A stretch of 64,000 bases of DNA from Clostridium_B lapidicellarium (GTDB taxonomy: Bacteria > Bacillota > Clostridia > Clostridiales > Clostridiaceae). How positions within the stretch are numbered: the stretch's first letter is position 1; each line of letters opens with the position of its first letter. Shown piece after piece: positions 8,600 to 17,115 of this stretch. The translations under genes and the position numbers were made by a program. The notes beneath the pieces are model-generated. The model did not search any database. It was not told the DNA's origin and saw only the letters and a list, made by a program, of their open reading frames with translations. The DNA lies in contig NZ_JBGFFE010000015.1 in assembly GCF_041224415.1 (NCBI RefSeq), positions 12,608 to 76,607 on the forward strand, read 5' to 3'.

Positions 8600-9418
8600 G
8601 TGATTATTATTGGAGAAAAGATCAATGGAACAATTCCGAGTGTAAAAAAGGCAATAGAAAACAAAGATGAAGAATTTATTAGAAACAGGGCAATTCAGCA
8701 GGCAGAAGACGGAGCAGATTATATTGACGTGTGTGCAGGTACTTCCCCGGAAGTAGAACTTGAAACATTGAAATGGCTCATGGATGTTGTACAAGATGTT
8801 GTAAATAAGCCTCTGTCTATAGATAGCCCGAATCCCAGGACCATTAAATCGGTTTTTAAGTATGCCAAAAAACCTGGAATAATAAATTCTGTATCGAAAG
8901 AAGGTGATAAATGCAGTGTCCTATATCCTATGATCAAGGGAACGGATTGGCAGATAATTGCACTTACCTGTGACAATAACGGTATTCCTTCCGATGTGAA
9001 AACCAAAGTGAACATAGCCAGGGATTTGGTGGAAGAAGCACAAAAATATGATATAAAACCTGATAGAATCCACATAGATCCGCTTGTTATGGCACTTTCC
9101 ACACAAAACACTTCTCTGCTTAATTTTATTGAAGCCATGAAATCTATAAAGTCCATGTATCCTACTGTGAAAATCACTTCGGGATTGAGCAATATTTCTT
9201 TTGGAATGCCGCTTAGAAAATATGTAAATCAAAATTTTCTGACTATTGCCACTTTTATGGGTATGGATTCTGCAATTATGGATCCCTGCAACAGGGGGAT
9301 AATGACAGCACTTTATGCAGCTGAGGCACTTATGGGAAATGATAAATACTGTAGAAAGTTTTCAAATGCCTATAGGAAGAATAAAATTGGGCCTGTAAGG
9401 GACAGGCAAAAACTCTAA
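8600..9418 (+). CDS. Methyltetrahydrofolate:corrinoid methyltransferase (AcsE/MtrH-like, methyltransferase II)
   Basis: A 272-residue pterin-binding (DHPS-like TIM barrel) enzyme. IIIGEKINGT at the N-terminus, ADYIDVCAG, LSIDSPNP, IINSVS, IDPLVMAL and SGLSNISFGMP match AcsE and the MtvA-type methyltransferases. It would pass the methyl group from the methylated corrinoid protein to tetrahydrofolate, which feeds the Wood-Ljungdahl pathway. GTG at 8600 has a GGGGGG six bases upstream; a TTG at 8582 overlaps the stop of the small protein and has a poorer context. It lies between the two URO-D-type genes in one operon. Confidence 0.85.
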   Translation: MIIIGEKINGTIPSVKKAIENKDEEFIRNRAIQQAEDGADYIDVCAGTSPEVELETLKWLMDVVQDVVNKPLSIDSPNPRTIKSVFKYAKKPGIINSVSKEGDKCSVLYPMIKGTDWQIIALTCDNNGIPSDVKTKVNIARDLVEEAQKYDIKPDRIHIDPLVMALSTQNTSLLNFIEAMKSIKSMYPTVKITSGLSNISFGMPLRKYVNQNFLTIATFMGMDSAIMDPCNRGIMTALYAAEALMGNDKYCRKFSNAYRKNKIGPVRDRQKL

Positions 9419-9476
9419 AATATTTTTTGATATGTTAATGCACTAACACAAATTACAAATTATAGGGGGATTAGAT

Positions 9477-10112
9477 ATGGATTATAAATTATTGACACAG
9501 TCAGTAGGGGATTTGGATGAAGACAAAGTTTATGAAATGGTAAAGGAATTTGTGAGTTCAAATCCAAAGGAAGAGGAAGCTCAGAAAGTTGTAAATGCGT
9601 GCCAGAATGGCATGGGAATAGTAGGCGATCTGTTTGACAAGGGTGAGTATTTCGTAGGGGATCTGATTTTTGCAGGAGAACTTTTGAACAATGCCATTGA
9701 TATTTTGAAACCTGTCATAGGCTCTGGAAATTCCAAGAAAGTTGGCACTATTGTTTTGGGTACGGTAAAGGGAGATCTGCATGACATAGGTAAGAATATA
9801 TTCAAGAGCATGGTGGAGGCTGCAGGGTTTGAAGTGTATGACATAGGCATAGATCAATCTGCCTCGGCTTTTATAGGCAAGATAAGGGAAGTACATCCCC
9901 AGATTGTTGGAATGAGCGGAGTTCTTACCCTTGCCATTGATTCCATGAAACAGATAATAGACGAATTTAAGAAAGAAAATATAAGGGACAAGATAAAGAT
10001 AGTCATAGGCGGAAATGCTGTCACAAAGGAAGCTTGTGAGTATGTAGGTGCTGATTCCTATAATACAAATGCTGCGGAAGGTGTAAAAACTTGTTTAAGG
10101 TGGGTGAGTTAA
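9477..10112 (+). CDS. Corrinoid (B12-binding) methyl-carrier protein, copy 1
   Basis: A 211-residue protein with an N-terminal four-helix cap (MtaC/MetH type, about residues 1-90) and a Rossmann-like B12 domain. The base-off cobalamin motif is GDLHDIGKN, followed by GIDQSASAF, MSGVLTLA and VIGGNAVT. It carries the methyl group on its corrinoid between the methyltransferase I and II proteins of this cluster. ATG follows AGGGGGATTAG. Its stop TAA is directly followed by the start of the next gene, so the two are coupled. A second corrinoid protein is encoded at 11616. Confidence 0.9.
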   Translation: MDYKLLTQSVGDLDEDKVYEMVKEFVSSNPKEEEAQKVVNACQNGMGIVGDLFDKGEYFVGDLIFAGELLNNAIDILKPVIGSGNSKKVGTIVLGTVKGDLHDIGKNIFKSMVEAAGFEVYDIGIDQSASAFIGKIREVHPQIVGMSGVLTLAIDSMKQIIDEFKKENIRDKIKIVIGGNAVTKEACEYVGADSYNTNAAEGVKTCLRWVS

Positions 10113-11267
10113 ATGGCGGACATTAAAAAATTGCAGGAAGAAAGAACTCAATTGTTCAAAGATCTGTTTGATGGAAAGATTCCAAAGAGAGTGCCTATAA
10201 GTGTGAATTTTCCTCTTGAGTTTTCCATACAGTATGCAGGTAAGGACTTAGCTAAGGCACAGTGGGACACTTCCATGCTAGGTGAGATATTTGAAAAAAT
10301 ATGTAAGAATTTTATTTCAGACGTACTCCCTGTACAGGCTCTTAGATTTCCAGTATATTATAAAATGTTAGGGGCAAGAAATTTTATAATGAGTTCCAGT
10401 GGATTTTTGCAGCATCCGGAAGTGAGCGGCCTTGAAGCCGGGGAATACGACGAATTTATTAAATCGCCCTATAATTGCATTATGGAAAAAGTACTGCCCA
10501 GAATCTATACCGAACTAAATACAGATCCCGTTCAGAGATCTCTTGTAATGGCGAAAGCTTTTAAGGCATTTTATGATGAATTAAACAATGTGACTGTAAT
10601 CTATGAAAAACTGATTGAAAAATATGGTTATTCTTCTTTTGGAAATACCAATGGCTTTATTGAAGCTCCCTTTGATTTCATGTCAGATCAGTTGAGAGGA
10701 TTTAAGGGCATGACAGGCGACATAAGAAGACGTCCTGACAAGGTGGCGGCAGCCTGCGAAGCTGTAACCCCAATATTGGTAAAGGGCGGGATACCTGCAT
10801 CTCCTTCAAAATATGCTGGTACCTTTATTCCCCTGCACATGGCACCGTATATCCGCACTAAGGATTTTGAAAAATTGTACTGGCCGAGTTTTAAAAGGGA
10901 AGTTGAAGAGCTTGCTGCAGCAGGACAGCCTTCTCTGCTGTTTGTTGAAAATGACTGGACACGTTATGTGGATTATCTCTATGAACTTCCTGAAAATACT
11001 AGAATGTGGTTTGAATACGGAGATCCTAAGTTTATGAAGGAAAAACTGGGGAAAAAGCATATTCTTACAGGTTTTTATCCGATTTCTATGTTGAAGACGG
11101 GAACAAAACAGGAGTGCATAGACAAAGCCAAGGAACTTGTAGATATCCTTGCACCAGGTGGAAAGTATATGTTTGGATTTGACAAAGCCATTATAACCGC
11201 AGATAGCATTAAAATTGAAAATCTGCAGGCGGTTCTGGAATATGTAGCTAAAAATGCTGATTATTAG
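10113..11267 (+). CDS. URO-D family corrinoid methyltransferase, O-demethylase type (copy 2)
   Basis: A 384-residue paralogue of the product at 7248-8414, alike along its full length. The same candidate metal triad is present: VENDW, LPENT and KKHI, spaced E-X14-E-X21-H. There is no His-X-Cys motif. Two copies probably have different methyl donors, as in acetogens that carry several substrate-specific methyltransferases. The ATG abuts the stop of the corrinoid-protein gene. A small open frame homologous to the one after copy 1 follows 12 bases downstream. Confidence 0.8.
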   Translation: MADIKKLQEERTQLFKDLFDGKIPKRVPISVNFPLEFSIQYAGKDLAKAQWDTSMLGEIFEKICKNFISDVLPVQALRFPVYYKMLGARNFIMSSSGFLQHPEVSGLEAGEYDEFIKSPYNCIMEKVLPRIYTELNTDPVQRSLVMAKAFKAFYDELNNVTVIYEKLIEKYGYSSFGNTNGFIEAPFDFMSDQLRGFKGMTGDIRRRPDKVAAACEAVTPILVKGGIPASPSKYAGTFIPLHMAPYIRTKDFEKLYWPSFKREVEELAAAGQPSLLFVENDWTRYVDYLYELPENTRMWFEYGDPKFMKEKLGKKHILTGFYPISMLKTGTKQECIDKAKELVDILAPGGKYMFGFDKAIITADSIKIENLQAVLEYVAKNADY

Positions 11268-11279
11268 GAGGAATATAAT

Positions 11280-11423
11280 ATGAAGACAGAGTATTATAAA
11301 ACATGGGAACAGTATAAGGCAGGACATTCTGGGATTAATGAAAATGTTGAAAGTGAAATGGCCCCTAAAATGCAAAAGTATGAGGAAATGATGTTTATAT
11401 TTGTTCTTAATTTATTGATGTAG
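11280..11423 (+). CDS. Small 47-residue protein following methyltransferase copy 2
   Basis: An ATG with a strong AGGAGG seven bases upstream opens a frame of 47 codons. It starts MKTEYYKTWEQYK and ends FVLNLLM, and it aligns with the 51-residue protein at 8430-8585 apart from a short gap. The same order, methyltransferase then small protein, in both halves of the cluster argues that this is a real gene and that the pair was duplicated together. Function unknown. A long minus-strand frame over this region (10806-11375) is a shadow. Confidence 0.75.
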   Translation: MKTEYYKTWEQYKAGHSGINENVESEMAPKMQKYEEMMFIFVLNLLM

Positions 11424-11430
11424 CAACGTT

Positions 11431-11483
11431 ATTTTAAAGCTGCGGCTCTCTTTTGTCAAAAACTGAGATTGCAGCTTTAAAAT
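11431..11483 (+). terminator. Terminator of the first methyltransferase operon
   Basis: A perfect 13-base inverted repeat (11431-11443 against 11471-11483), with CTCTC/GAGAT inside able to lengthen the stem. No long U run follows, but a new promoter starts 70 bases downstream, so an operon border here makes sense. Confidence 0.6.
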
Positions 11484-11551
11484 TATTAATTTGTATGTAT
11501 TAGAATTGTTTTTGAAAAACCGGGGCCGTATATTATAGAGATAACTTAGTA

Positions 11552-11580
11552 TTGACAAAAATATTTTCCACTTTTAATAT
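11552..11580 (+). promoter_or_regulatory. Sigma-A promoter of the second corrinoid-protein operon
   Basis: TTGACA at 11552-11557 and TAATAT at 11575-11580 with a 17-base spacer. It would serve the corrinoid protein, GntR and DUF1638 genes. Confidence 0.7.
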
Positions 11581-11615
11581 TGTAATTAGAATGAAAAGGA
11601 TTGATGGTGGATGAA

Positions 11616-12281
11616 ATGGATAACCTCGCGGAATTAAAAAAGTTGATTGTGAAATATGTGGAACAGCTGGATGAAGAAAAGGTGGTAAATTTGGCCAATG
11701 AAGCTTTGAATAGGGGAATAGATCCTGTAACCCTGCTTGAAACTGTCAATGATGGCATGGAAAAAGTAGGGAAATTATATGAAAGTAAAGACTATTATAT
11801 AGCGGATCTTATATTTTCTGGACTTATTTTTAGAAAAATTTTAGAATTGGACAAAATGAAAGAATATTTTCTCCAAAATAAGCATAAGGGATTGGGAAAA
11901 GTGGTTTTAGGGACGGTAGAAGGTGATATCCATGATATTGGCAAGGATATTTTTAAAGGTATGCTTGAAGCCAATGGATTTGAAGTAATCGATTTAGGTG
12001 TGGATGTTTCAAAGGAAAAGTTTATAGAGGCAGTTAGAAAAAACAAACCTGATATTTTAGCTATGAGTGCTGCACTTACCAATACCATAGATACAATGCG
12101 GAATATAGTAAAGGCTTTTTCAAAAGCCGGCATAAGGGATAAAGTTAAGATCATTGTAGGCGCCAATCATATGAATTCCGATATAAGCAGGTATATTGGT
12201 GCAGATGGTTTTTCCAAAAAGGCTTCTACTGGTACTAAAATATGTTTAAGATGGATGAAGGAAAAAACAGGTAGGGAGTAA
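11616..12281 (+). CDS. Corrinoid (B12-binding) methyl-carrier protein, copy 2
   Basis: A protein of about 221 residues with a helical cap followed by a B12 domain. The cobalamin motif is GDIHDIGKD, then LGVDVSKEKF, MSAALTNT and IVGANHM. It is related to the corrinoid protein at 9477 but clearly diverged. ATG at 11616 aligns with the start of that paralogue and has GGTGG five bases upstream; ATG at 11604 is also possible. It lies six bases upstream of a GntR gene. It could serve a different substrate from copy 1 or pair with a methyltransferase elsewhere. Confidence 0.88.
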   Translation: MDNLAELKKLIVKYVEQLDEEKVVNLANEALNRGIDPVTLLETVNDGMEKVGKLYESKDYYIADLIFSGLIFRKILELDKMKEYFLQNKHKGLGKVVLGTVEGDIHDIGKDIFKGMLEANGFEVIDLGVDVSKEKFIEAVRKNKPDILAMSAALTNTIDTMRNIVKAFSKAGIRDKVKIIVGANHMNSDISRYIGADGFSKKASTGTKICLRWMKEKTGRE

Positions 12282-12287
12282 CGGATA

Positions 12288-12998
12288 ATGAAAAATCCAA
12301 TATATGCTGAAATTGTACAGAATATACGGAATAAAATTAGCAGCGGCCAGCTGAAACCAGGAGATGATCTACCTTCTGAGACATCTTTGTGCAGTGAATA
12401 TAATACCAGTAGAATGACGGTGAGGAAGGGACTTTCCATTTTATCAAATGAAGGCTATATATATTCTATCCCAGGTAAAGGCTATTTCGTAAAAAAACCA
12501 AATTATAATAAATATATCTTTGTCTATGACGAAATGAACAATTTAATCAACAATGTGGATAAAACAAAGCTTTTGTCTGTGGATATAATATTACCCGACG
12601 AAAAATTGGCAGGCAGTTTGCGGATCAGCGAAAATAAGAAGGTTGTCATGATCAGAAGATTGTTTTATACTGAAGGAGAACCTATGGCTTATGATGTCAA
12701 ATATCTTTTATACAAAAAAGGAACTCCTATTGTGGAAAATGAAATTGAAAATGCAACTTTCCCGGAGATGATATCCAATAGGACTTCACTTTATGATTTA
12801 AACAACGAACTTATCATATATGCAAAAACTCCTGAGGAAGAGACCAAAAAACTGCTTCATATATATGGTGAAGTTGCATTGCTTGTAGTGGAACAAAAAT
12901 TATATGATTCGGGTAATAAACCAATCGGACTTGGAATAACCTATTTTAGGGGAGATTATATTAAACTGCATGGAGTGAGCAAATCAAGTAATTGTTAA
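12288..12998 (+). CDS. GntR family transcriptional regulator (UTRA/HutC type)
   Basis: A 236-residue regulator. Residues about 1-70 are the winged helix (YAEIVQNIRNKI, LPSETSLCSEY, SRMTVRKGLSIL, GKGYFV) and the rest is a UTRA ligand-binding domain with IRRLFYTEGEPMAYD and a C-terminal YFRGDYIKL strand. It stands between corrinoid protein copy 2 and the DUF1638 gene, so control of the methyltransferase cluster by a substrate-like ligand is the simple reading. The ATG at 12288 is preceded by AGGGAG. No binding site was identified. Confidence 0.9.
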   Translation: MKNPIYAEIVQNIRNKISSGQLKPGDDLPSETSLCSEYNTSRMTVRKGLSILSNEGYIYSIPGKGYFVKKPNYNKYIFVYDEMNNLINNVDKTKLLSVDIILPDEKLAGSLRISENKKVVMIRRLFYTEGEPMAYDVKYLLYKKGTPIVENEIENATFPEMISNRTSLYDLNNELIIYAKTPEEETKKLLHIYGEVALLVVEQKLYDSGNKPIGLGITYFRGDYIKLHGVSKSSNC

Positions 12999-13034
12999 GC
13001 CTTTAAATGTTTGGGGAAGGGGTTGAAAATTAAA

Positions 13035-13745
13035 ATGAATACCTTGATCGTAGCTTGTCGAACTATTGAAGATGAATTGAATAAAGCAATAGATGAAACA
13101 GGATGTAACTATCCGGTATTGTGGATAAAGTCTGGACTCCACCTACAACCTGATTCTCTGAGAGAATGTTTGCAGTGTGAGCTGAATCACATATCTAATG
13201 TGGATCAGGTTATTCTGGCCTTTGGATATTGTGGAAATTCTATAATTGGGCTTAAACCGCCGAATTATCGCATGATATTTCCAAGAGCAGATGATTGTAT
13301 TACATTGCTTTTGGGGTCTTGCAAAAGGCGTGATGAACTGGCCGGTGACAGCGGAACTTATTTTTTGACCAAGGGCTGGCTGGAATCGGAAAGCAATATA
13401 TGGAGTGAATATCAAAATGCTGTGAAACGTTATGGTAAAAAGAAAACGGAGAGAATTTATAGTATAGTTTTTAAGCATTATAAAAAATTGGGGGTTATAA
13501 AGACTGGAGCTTATAAACTTGAGGATTATTTGGAAAAGGCAAAAAAAATAGCAGGAGAATTGAAATTACAATATGAAGTTTTGCCGGGAACTCTTGAGTA
13601 TATCAGGGAACTTTTGACGGGTCCGTGGAATTCTGACAAATTTGTGATCATAGATCCAGGTGAAACGGTTACAATGAAACATATCTACGGTACACATGGA
13701 CATCCTTTAGATAATAGCCAGTGTATAATTAAAAATGGACTATGA
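13035..13745 (+). CDS. DUF1638 protein, associated with corrinoid methyltransferases
   Basis: A 236-residue protein beginning MNTLIVACRTIEDEL, with ILAFGYCGN, FPRADDCITLLLGS and DSGTYFLTKGW. These are marks of DUF1638, a family of unknown function often found beside methylamine or other corrinoid methyltransferase genes. Several cysteine and histidine residues could bind a metal, but no reaction is established. The frame is open from a TTG at 13011, yet the ATG at 13035 gives the family's usual start. Its last codons form one arm of a terminator hairpin. Confidence 0.8.
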   Translation: MNTLIVACRTIEDELNKAIDETGCNYPVLWIKSGLHLQPDSLRECLQCELNHISNVDQVILAFGYCGNSIIGLKPPNYRMIFPRADDCITLLLGSCKRRDELAGDSGTYFLTKGWLESESNIWSEYQNAVKRYGKKKTERIYSIVFKHYKKLGVIKTGAYKLEDYLEKAKKIAGELKLQYEVLPGTLEYIRELLTGPWNSDKFVIIDPGETVTMKHIYGTHGHPLDNSQCIIKNGL

Positions 13746-13779
13746 ACGGCAGTTTTTATTTCTGCTGTTTATAGTCCAT
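13735..13779 (+). terminator. Terminator hairpin overlapping the end of the DUF1638 gene
   Basis: Bases 13735-13752 pair with 13762-13779 over 18 positions, two of them G-U wobbles. The loop is TTTTTATTT. The left arm contains the TGA stop. Confidence 0.65.
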
Positions 13780-13782
13780 AAT

Positions 13783-13926
13783 AAGGTAATTTCACCTCTC
13801 CTTGTTCGGTGGAGTAAGTGATTTGCACCAAATCAAAGATTTGGGCTCTGAATTAAGGTAACTCCACCTCTCTTTGTTCGGCGGAGTAAGTGATTCGCAC
13901 CAAATCAAAGATTTGAGCTCTCTACT
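13783..13926. repeat. Two tandem copies of a 72-base hairpin-forming repeat
   Basis: The unit starting AAGGTAA occurs at 13783-13854 and again at 13855-13926, with about six differences in the first 67 bases. Each unit contains a CACC/GGTG-type hairpin and a second hairpin CAAATC-AAA-GATTTG. The element fills the gap between two convergent genes and ends at the nrdJ stop codon. It looks like a short interspersed intergenic repeat rather than a coding or CRISPR element. Confidence 0.8.
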
Positions 13927-16900
13927 TAACTGCATCCTGTAGTGGAACCGCAGTCCAGGCATACCATGCAGGTTCCGTTTCTAACCATTCTGGTACTGGA
14001 GCAAGTAGGACAGACCGCACCGTATACTCTTTCACCGTCTATTTTTTTTGTCTTTATTTCAGTATTGTTGATTTTCCCGGAATTTAATTCAGCGGAAGAG
14101 TTTCCTAGAATCAAGCTGTTCTTGTCGTAATTCTCAGGTTTGATCTGACATCTGGAAAAATCTCCAAGTTCTATATCTATTATTTTACTTATAAGATCCG
14201 ATATGGAAGATACGTATTTTATATAGGGATGTTTTTGAACGAATCCGTAGGGTTCGTATTTTTGACCACGCAGCATCCTCGATATATCCTGCGGTGGAAC
14301 ATGGTATTGGAGCATTACCGATATTGCCTTTGACAGGGAATTTAAGAGCCCCATTATTATAGTTCCCTCTCTGTCCGTAGTTATATATATTTCAGATATA
14401 TCGCCATTTGCGGATCTGTTTACTGTAGTGTATATTTTCACGTCATCTATTTGTGCCGGATGAGTTGTTCCTCTGCGGATTCCCACGGGTTTATCCCTTT
14501 TTGAATACTTTACCCCTTTTTGCAAATTCCTGGCCTTGCTTAAAAGCTGTTTATAGGTTAAGTCATCAAGCTTTACATCAGCTGAAGCGGATAAGTTTGT
14601 ATTTAGAGGCTGGGCTGCTTTAGAGGAATCCCTGTACAGTGCTATTCCTTTAATCCCGAGTTTCCATGAGGATAAAACCACGTCTTTGAAATCCTGTATG
14701 GAAGCGTCTTTGGGTAAGTTTACAGTTTTTGATACTGAACCGGATATGAGCGGGGTTATGGAAGCTACCATTTTTACATGCCCCATGGGATCAATGTATC
14801 TTTCACCGCTGCCGCATTTATTTGAAGTGTCGAATATGGCAAGATGTTCATCTTTTAAATGCGGGGCTCCTTCCATTTTGCCGTCGAGTATTTTCTCATA
14901 GGTAAAGCCGTCTTTGGTTATGGTTTCTTTTTCAAGTACGTAGGACAATATATCCTCTATTTCTTCCTTGGTGTAGCCTAGTTTTTTTAATGCCATGGTT
15001 ATTACGGGGTTTATGATTGTCATGAATCCGCCGCCGGATAATTTTTTATAGACAATATGGCTGAAGAACGGCTCTATTGAGGTTGCACCGCAGTCCATAG
15101 CAAAGGATATGGTGCCTGTAGGTGCTATAACTGTAACCTGGGCGTTTCTATAGCCAAATTTGTCGCCGCTTTTAAGGGCATTTACCCAGCATTTTGTCAA
15201 TGTAGTTCCCAAATACGATAAATTTTGGCTTTTTAAAATTTCATGGTTTACTTTTAAAGGAGTATAGTTTAATCCTTCAAATTCATTTGAAAAACTGTAT
15301 CCCATGGTTTTTGAGAGTTTTTCCAAATTTACAGAAGCTGCCCTGGCATGATTTCTCATCACTCTCATCATATAAGGCTTATTTATTTGAAACTTTTCAA
15401 AGGGGCCTATTTCTTTTGCCATTAAAGAGGATACATAATAGGATTGGCCTGTAAGTATTCCAACTAATGAAGCTGCAAGTGTCCTGGCTTCGTTTGAATC
15501 ATAAGGATATCCCATGACCATGAATAGGGACGCTATATTTGATATGCCTAAGCCTGTAGTTCTGAAAAAATGTGTTTTTCTTGCTATATCTGCCGTAGGA
15601 AATTGTCCCCAGTGTATGGAAGCTTCCAGTATCAGCTGAACTAAGCTGATTATATGTAGATATCCCTCCATATCAAAAGTATTTTTGCCTGGATTATAAA
15701 ATTTATATATATTTATGGATGCCAGATTGCATGAAGTATTGTCTAAAAAGGCATATTCTCCGCAGGGATTTGTAGAATTTATCATATTATACGGTGCATT
15801 TACTTTTCCGTCTTCCCCTGCAGGGCATGTATGCCATGCATTGAAGGTATCGCTGAACTGGGGCGCCGGATCCGCACATTTCCAAGCACAGCTGTTGAAA
15901 GTGTCCCAGATTTCCTTTACCTTTGCTGTCTTCGTAATCTTAGGATCAACCCGACCTCTGAGCTTTATCGTCTCATCTGGATTAACCTTTAGTCTGTCTA
16001 CTTTACTCATGAAGCTATTTGAAAATCTTACAGAATTGTTGCTGTTTTGACCTGATACAGTTTCATAGGCTTCGCCGTCTAAATCTGTATCGTATCCCAT
16101 TTTACCAAGTGCCTTTACTTTATTTTCTTCTTTTGATTTCCAGGTTATAAAGTTCATTATTTCAGGATGGTCTACATCCAGGCATACCATTTTGGCAGCT
16201 CTTCTCGTTGTGCCTCCAGACTTGATTGCTCCGGCATTTCTGTCCAATGCCTTTAAAAAACTCATAAGACCTGAGGAAGAGCCTCCTCCAGATAATTTTT
16301 CACCTTTTGCTCTTATGGGGGAAAAATTAGTACCTGTTCCCGAACCTCCCTTGAATAGTTTTGTTTCTGTTACAAATTGATCTGATATAGAATGAGAACC
16401 CAGCAGTTTGTCTTCAATAGATAGTATAAAACAAGCAGAAGCTTGAGTTCTAGTATAGCTGTCATTACATTCCATCACTTTATTTAAATTGTCGTCGAAA
16501 TAGTAGTTGCCCTGCTTTGTACCACTTATGCCGTAGGATAACTTTAGCCCCGTATTGAACCACTGCGGAGAGTTTGGGGCATACATCTGCTTTAAAAATG
16601 CATAGACACATTCATCGTAAAAAATAGAACTTTCCTCTTCTGTCTTTATAAGCCCTTCATCCTTTAAGGATTCACGCCAAAAGTTTACCATTCTGTCTGC
16701 TACTGATTTCATGCTGTTTTCATAGCCCAGTTTTCCGGGAATACCGGCTTTTCTGAAATATTTAGAAGCTATTATGTCGCAGGCATTCTGGGAATACTGT
16801 TCTGGAAATTCCAGATCCTTCATATCCACCAGAACTTTGTGGGTTTTATGATCTTTTAAAAATACATCCGTTTTTTTCCACTTGAATAGATCATATACGG

Positions 16901-16973
16901 TTTTATTGCTGTTTTTTTCAAGGGATTTTGTATAATATCTTTTAAATAAATCCTTTATGCTGTTCAATTGCAA
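13926..16973 (-). CDS. nrdJ: Adenosylcobalamin-dependent (class II) ribonucleotide reductase
   Basis: A 1015-residue NrdJ that reduces ribonucleotides to deoxyribonucleotides using adenosylcobalamin, without oxygen. The N-terminal half holds GGSGTGTNFSPIRAKG, the active-site loop NPCGEYAFLDNTSCNL supplies the catalytic cysteine and glutamate, and VTVIAPTGTISF follows. The C-terminus is a zinc-ribbon-like tail with two CxxC pairs and the redox-active end GSTTGCS. Two TTG codons could be the start: 16973 (four bases from GGAGG) or 16967 (ten bases). It is convergent with the methyltransferase cluster, and a promoter with NrdR-like boxes lies upstream. Confidence 0.95.
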   Translation of the reverse strand: MQLNSIKDLFKRYYTKSLEKNSNKTVYDLFKWKKTDVFLKDHKTHKVLVDMKDLEFPEQYSQNACDIIASKYFRKAGIPGKLGYENSMKSVADRMVNFWRESLKDEGLIKTEEESSIFYDECVYAFLKQMYAPNSPQWFNTGLKLSYGISGTKQGNYYFDDNLNKVMECNDSYTRTQASACFILSIEDKLLGSHSISDQFVTETKLFKGGSGTGTNFSPIRAKGEKLSGGGSSSGLMSFLKALDRNAGAIKSGGTTRRAAKMVCLDVDHPEIMNFITWKSKEENKVKALGKMGYDTDLDGEAYETVSGQNSNNSVRFSNSFMSKVDRLKVNPDETIKLRGRVDPKITKTAKVKEIWDTFNSCAWKCADPAPQFSDTFNAWHTCPAGEDGKVNAPYNMINSTNPCGEYAFLDNTSCNLASINIYKFYNPGKNTFDMEGYLHIISLVQLILEASIHWGQFPTADIARKTHFFRTTGLGISNIASLFMVMGYPYDSNEARTLAASLVGILTGQSYYVSSLMAKEIGPFEKFQINKPYMMRVMRNHARAASVNLEKLSKTMGYSFSNEFEGLNYTPLKVNHEILKSQNLSYLGTTLTKCWVNALKSGDKFGYRNAQVTVIAPTGTISFAMDCGATSIEPFFSHIVYKKLSGGGFMTIINPVITMALKKLGYTKEEIEDILSYVLEKETITKDGFTYEKILDGKMEGAPHLKDEHLAIFDTSNKCGSGERYIDPMGHVKMVASITPLISGSVSKTVNLPKDASIQDFKDVVLSSWKLGIKGIALYRDSSKAAQPLNTNLSASADVKLDDLTYKQLLSKARNLQKGVKYSKRDKPVGIRRGTTHPAQIDDVKIYTTVNRSANGDISEIYITTDREGTIIMGLLNSLSKAISVMLQYHVPPQDISRMLRGQKYEPYGFVQKHPYIKYVSSISDLISKIIDIELGDFSRCQIKPENYDKNSLILGNSSAELNSGKINNTEIKTKKIDGERVYGAVCPTCSSTRMVRNGTCMVCLDCGSTTGCS

Positions 16974-17034
16974 CTTACCTCCAATTTATGGTAAAAAATA
17001 TATTGTACATGTTGTGTGTATTTATAAAGCAACT

Positions 17035-17078
17035 ACTATATATAGTATTAATCGATATATATTAATACTATATATAGT
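17035..17078 (-). promoter_or_regulatory. Pair of NrdR-like boxes upstream of nrdJ
   Basis: ACTATATATAGT occurs twice, at 17035-17046 and 17067-17078, spaced 32 bases start to start (about three helical turns). Together they form a perfect 18-base inverted repeat around CGATATAT. The core matches the NrdR consensus as I recall it (ACACTATATATAGTGT-like), and paired boxes at integral turns are the rule for NrdR. The promoter-proximal box overlaps the predicted transcription start of nrdJ. Confidence 0.75.
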
Positions 17079-17086
17079 GCTTATTT

Positions 17087-17115
17087 ATTATATTATATAT
17101 CCTGTAAAAGTTCAA
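17087..17115 (-). promoter_or_regulatory. Sigma-A promoter of nrdJ
   Basis: On the minus strand TTGAAC (17110-17115) and TATAAT (17087-17092) are separated by 17 bases. The start would lie near 17080, inside the first NrdR-like box. Confidence 0.7.

Noticed and set aside
10806..11375. 189-codon minus-strand frame
   Set aside because: It lies antisense to the second methyltransferase and its small protein, lacks a ribosome site and resembles no domain.
13783..13926. CRISPR array
   Set aside because: Only two adjacent 72-base units with no spacers between them.
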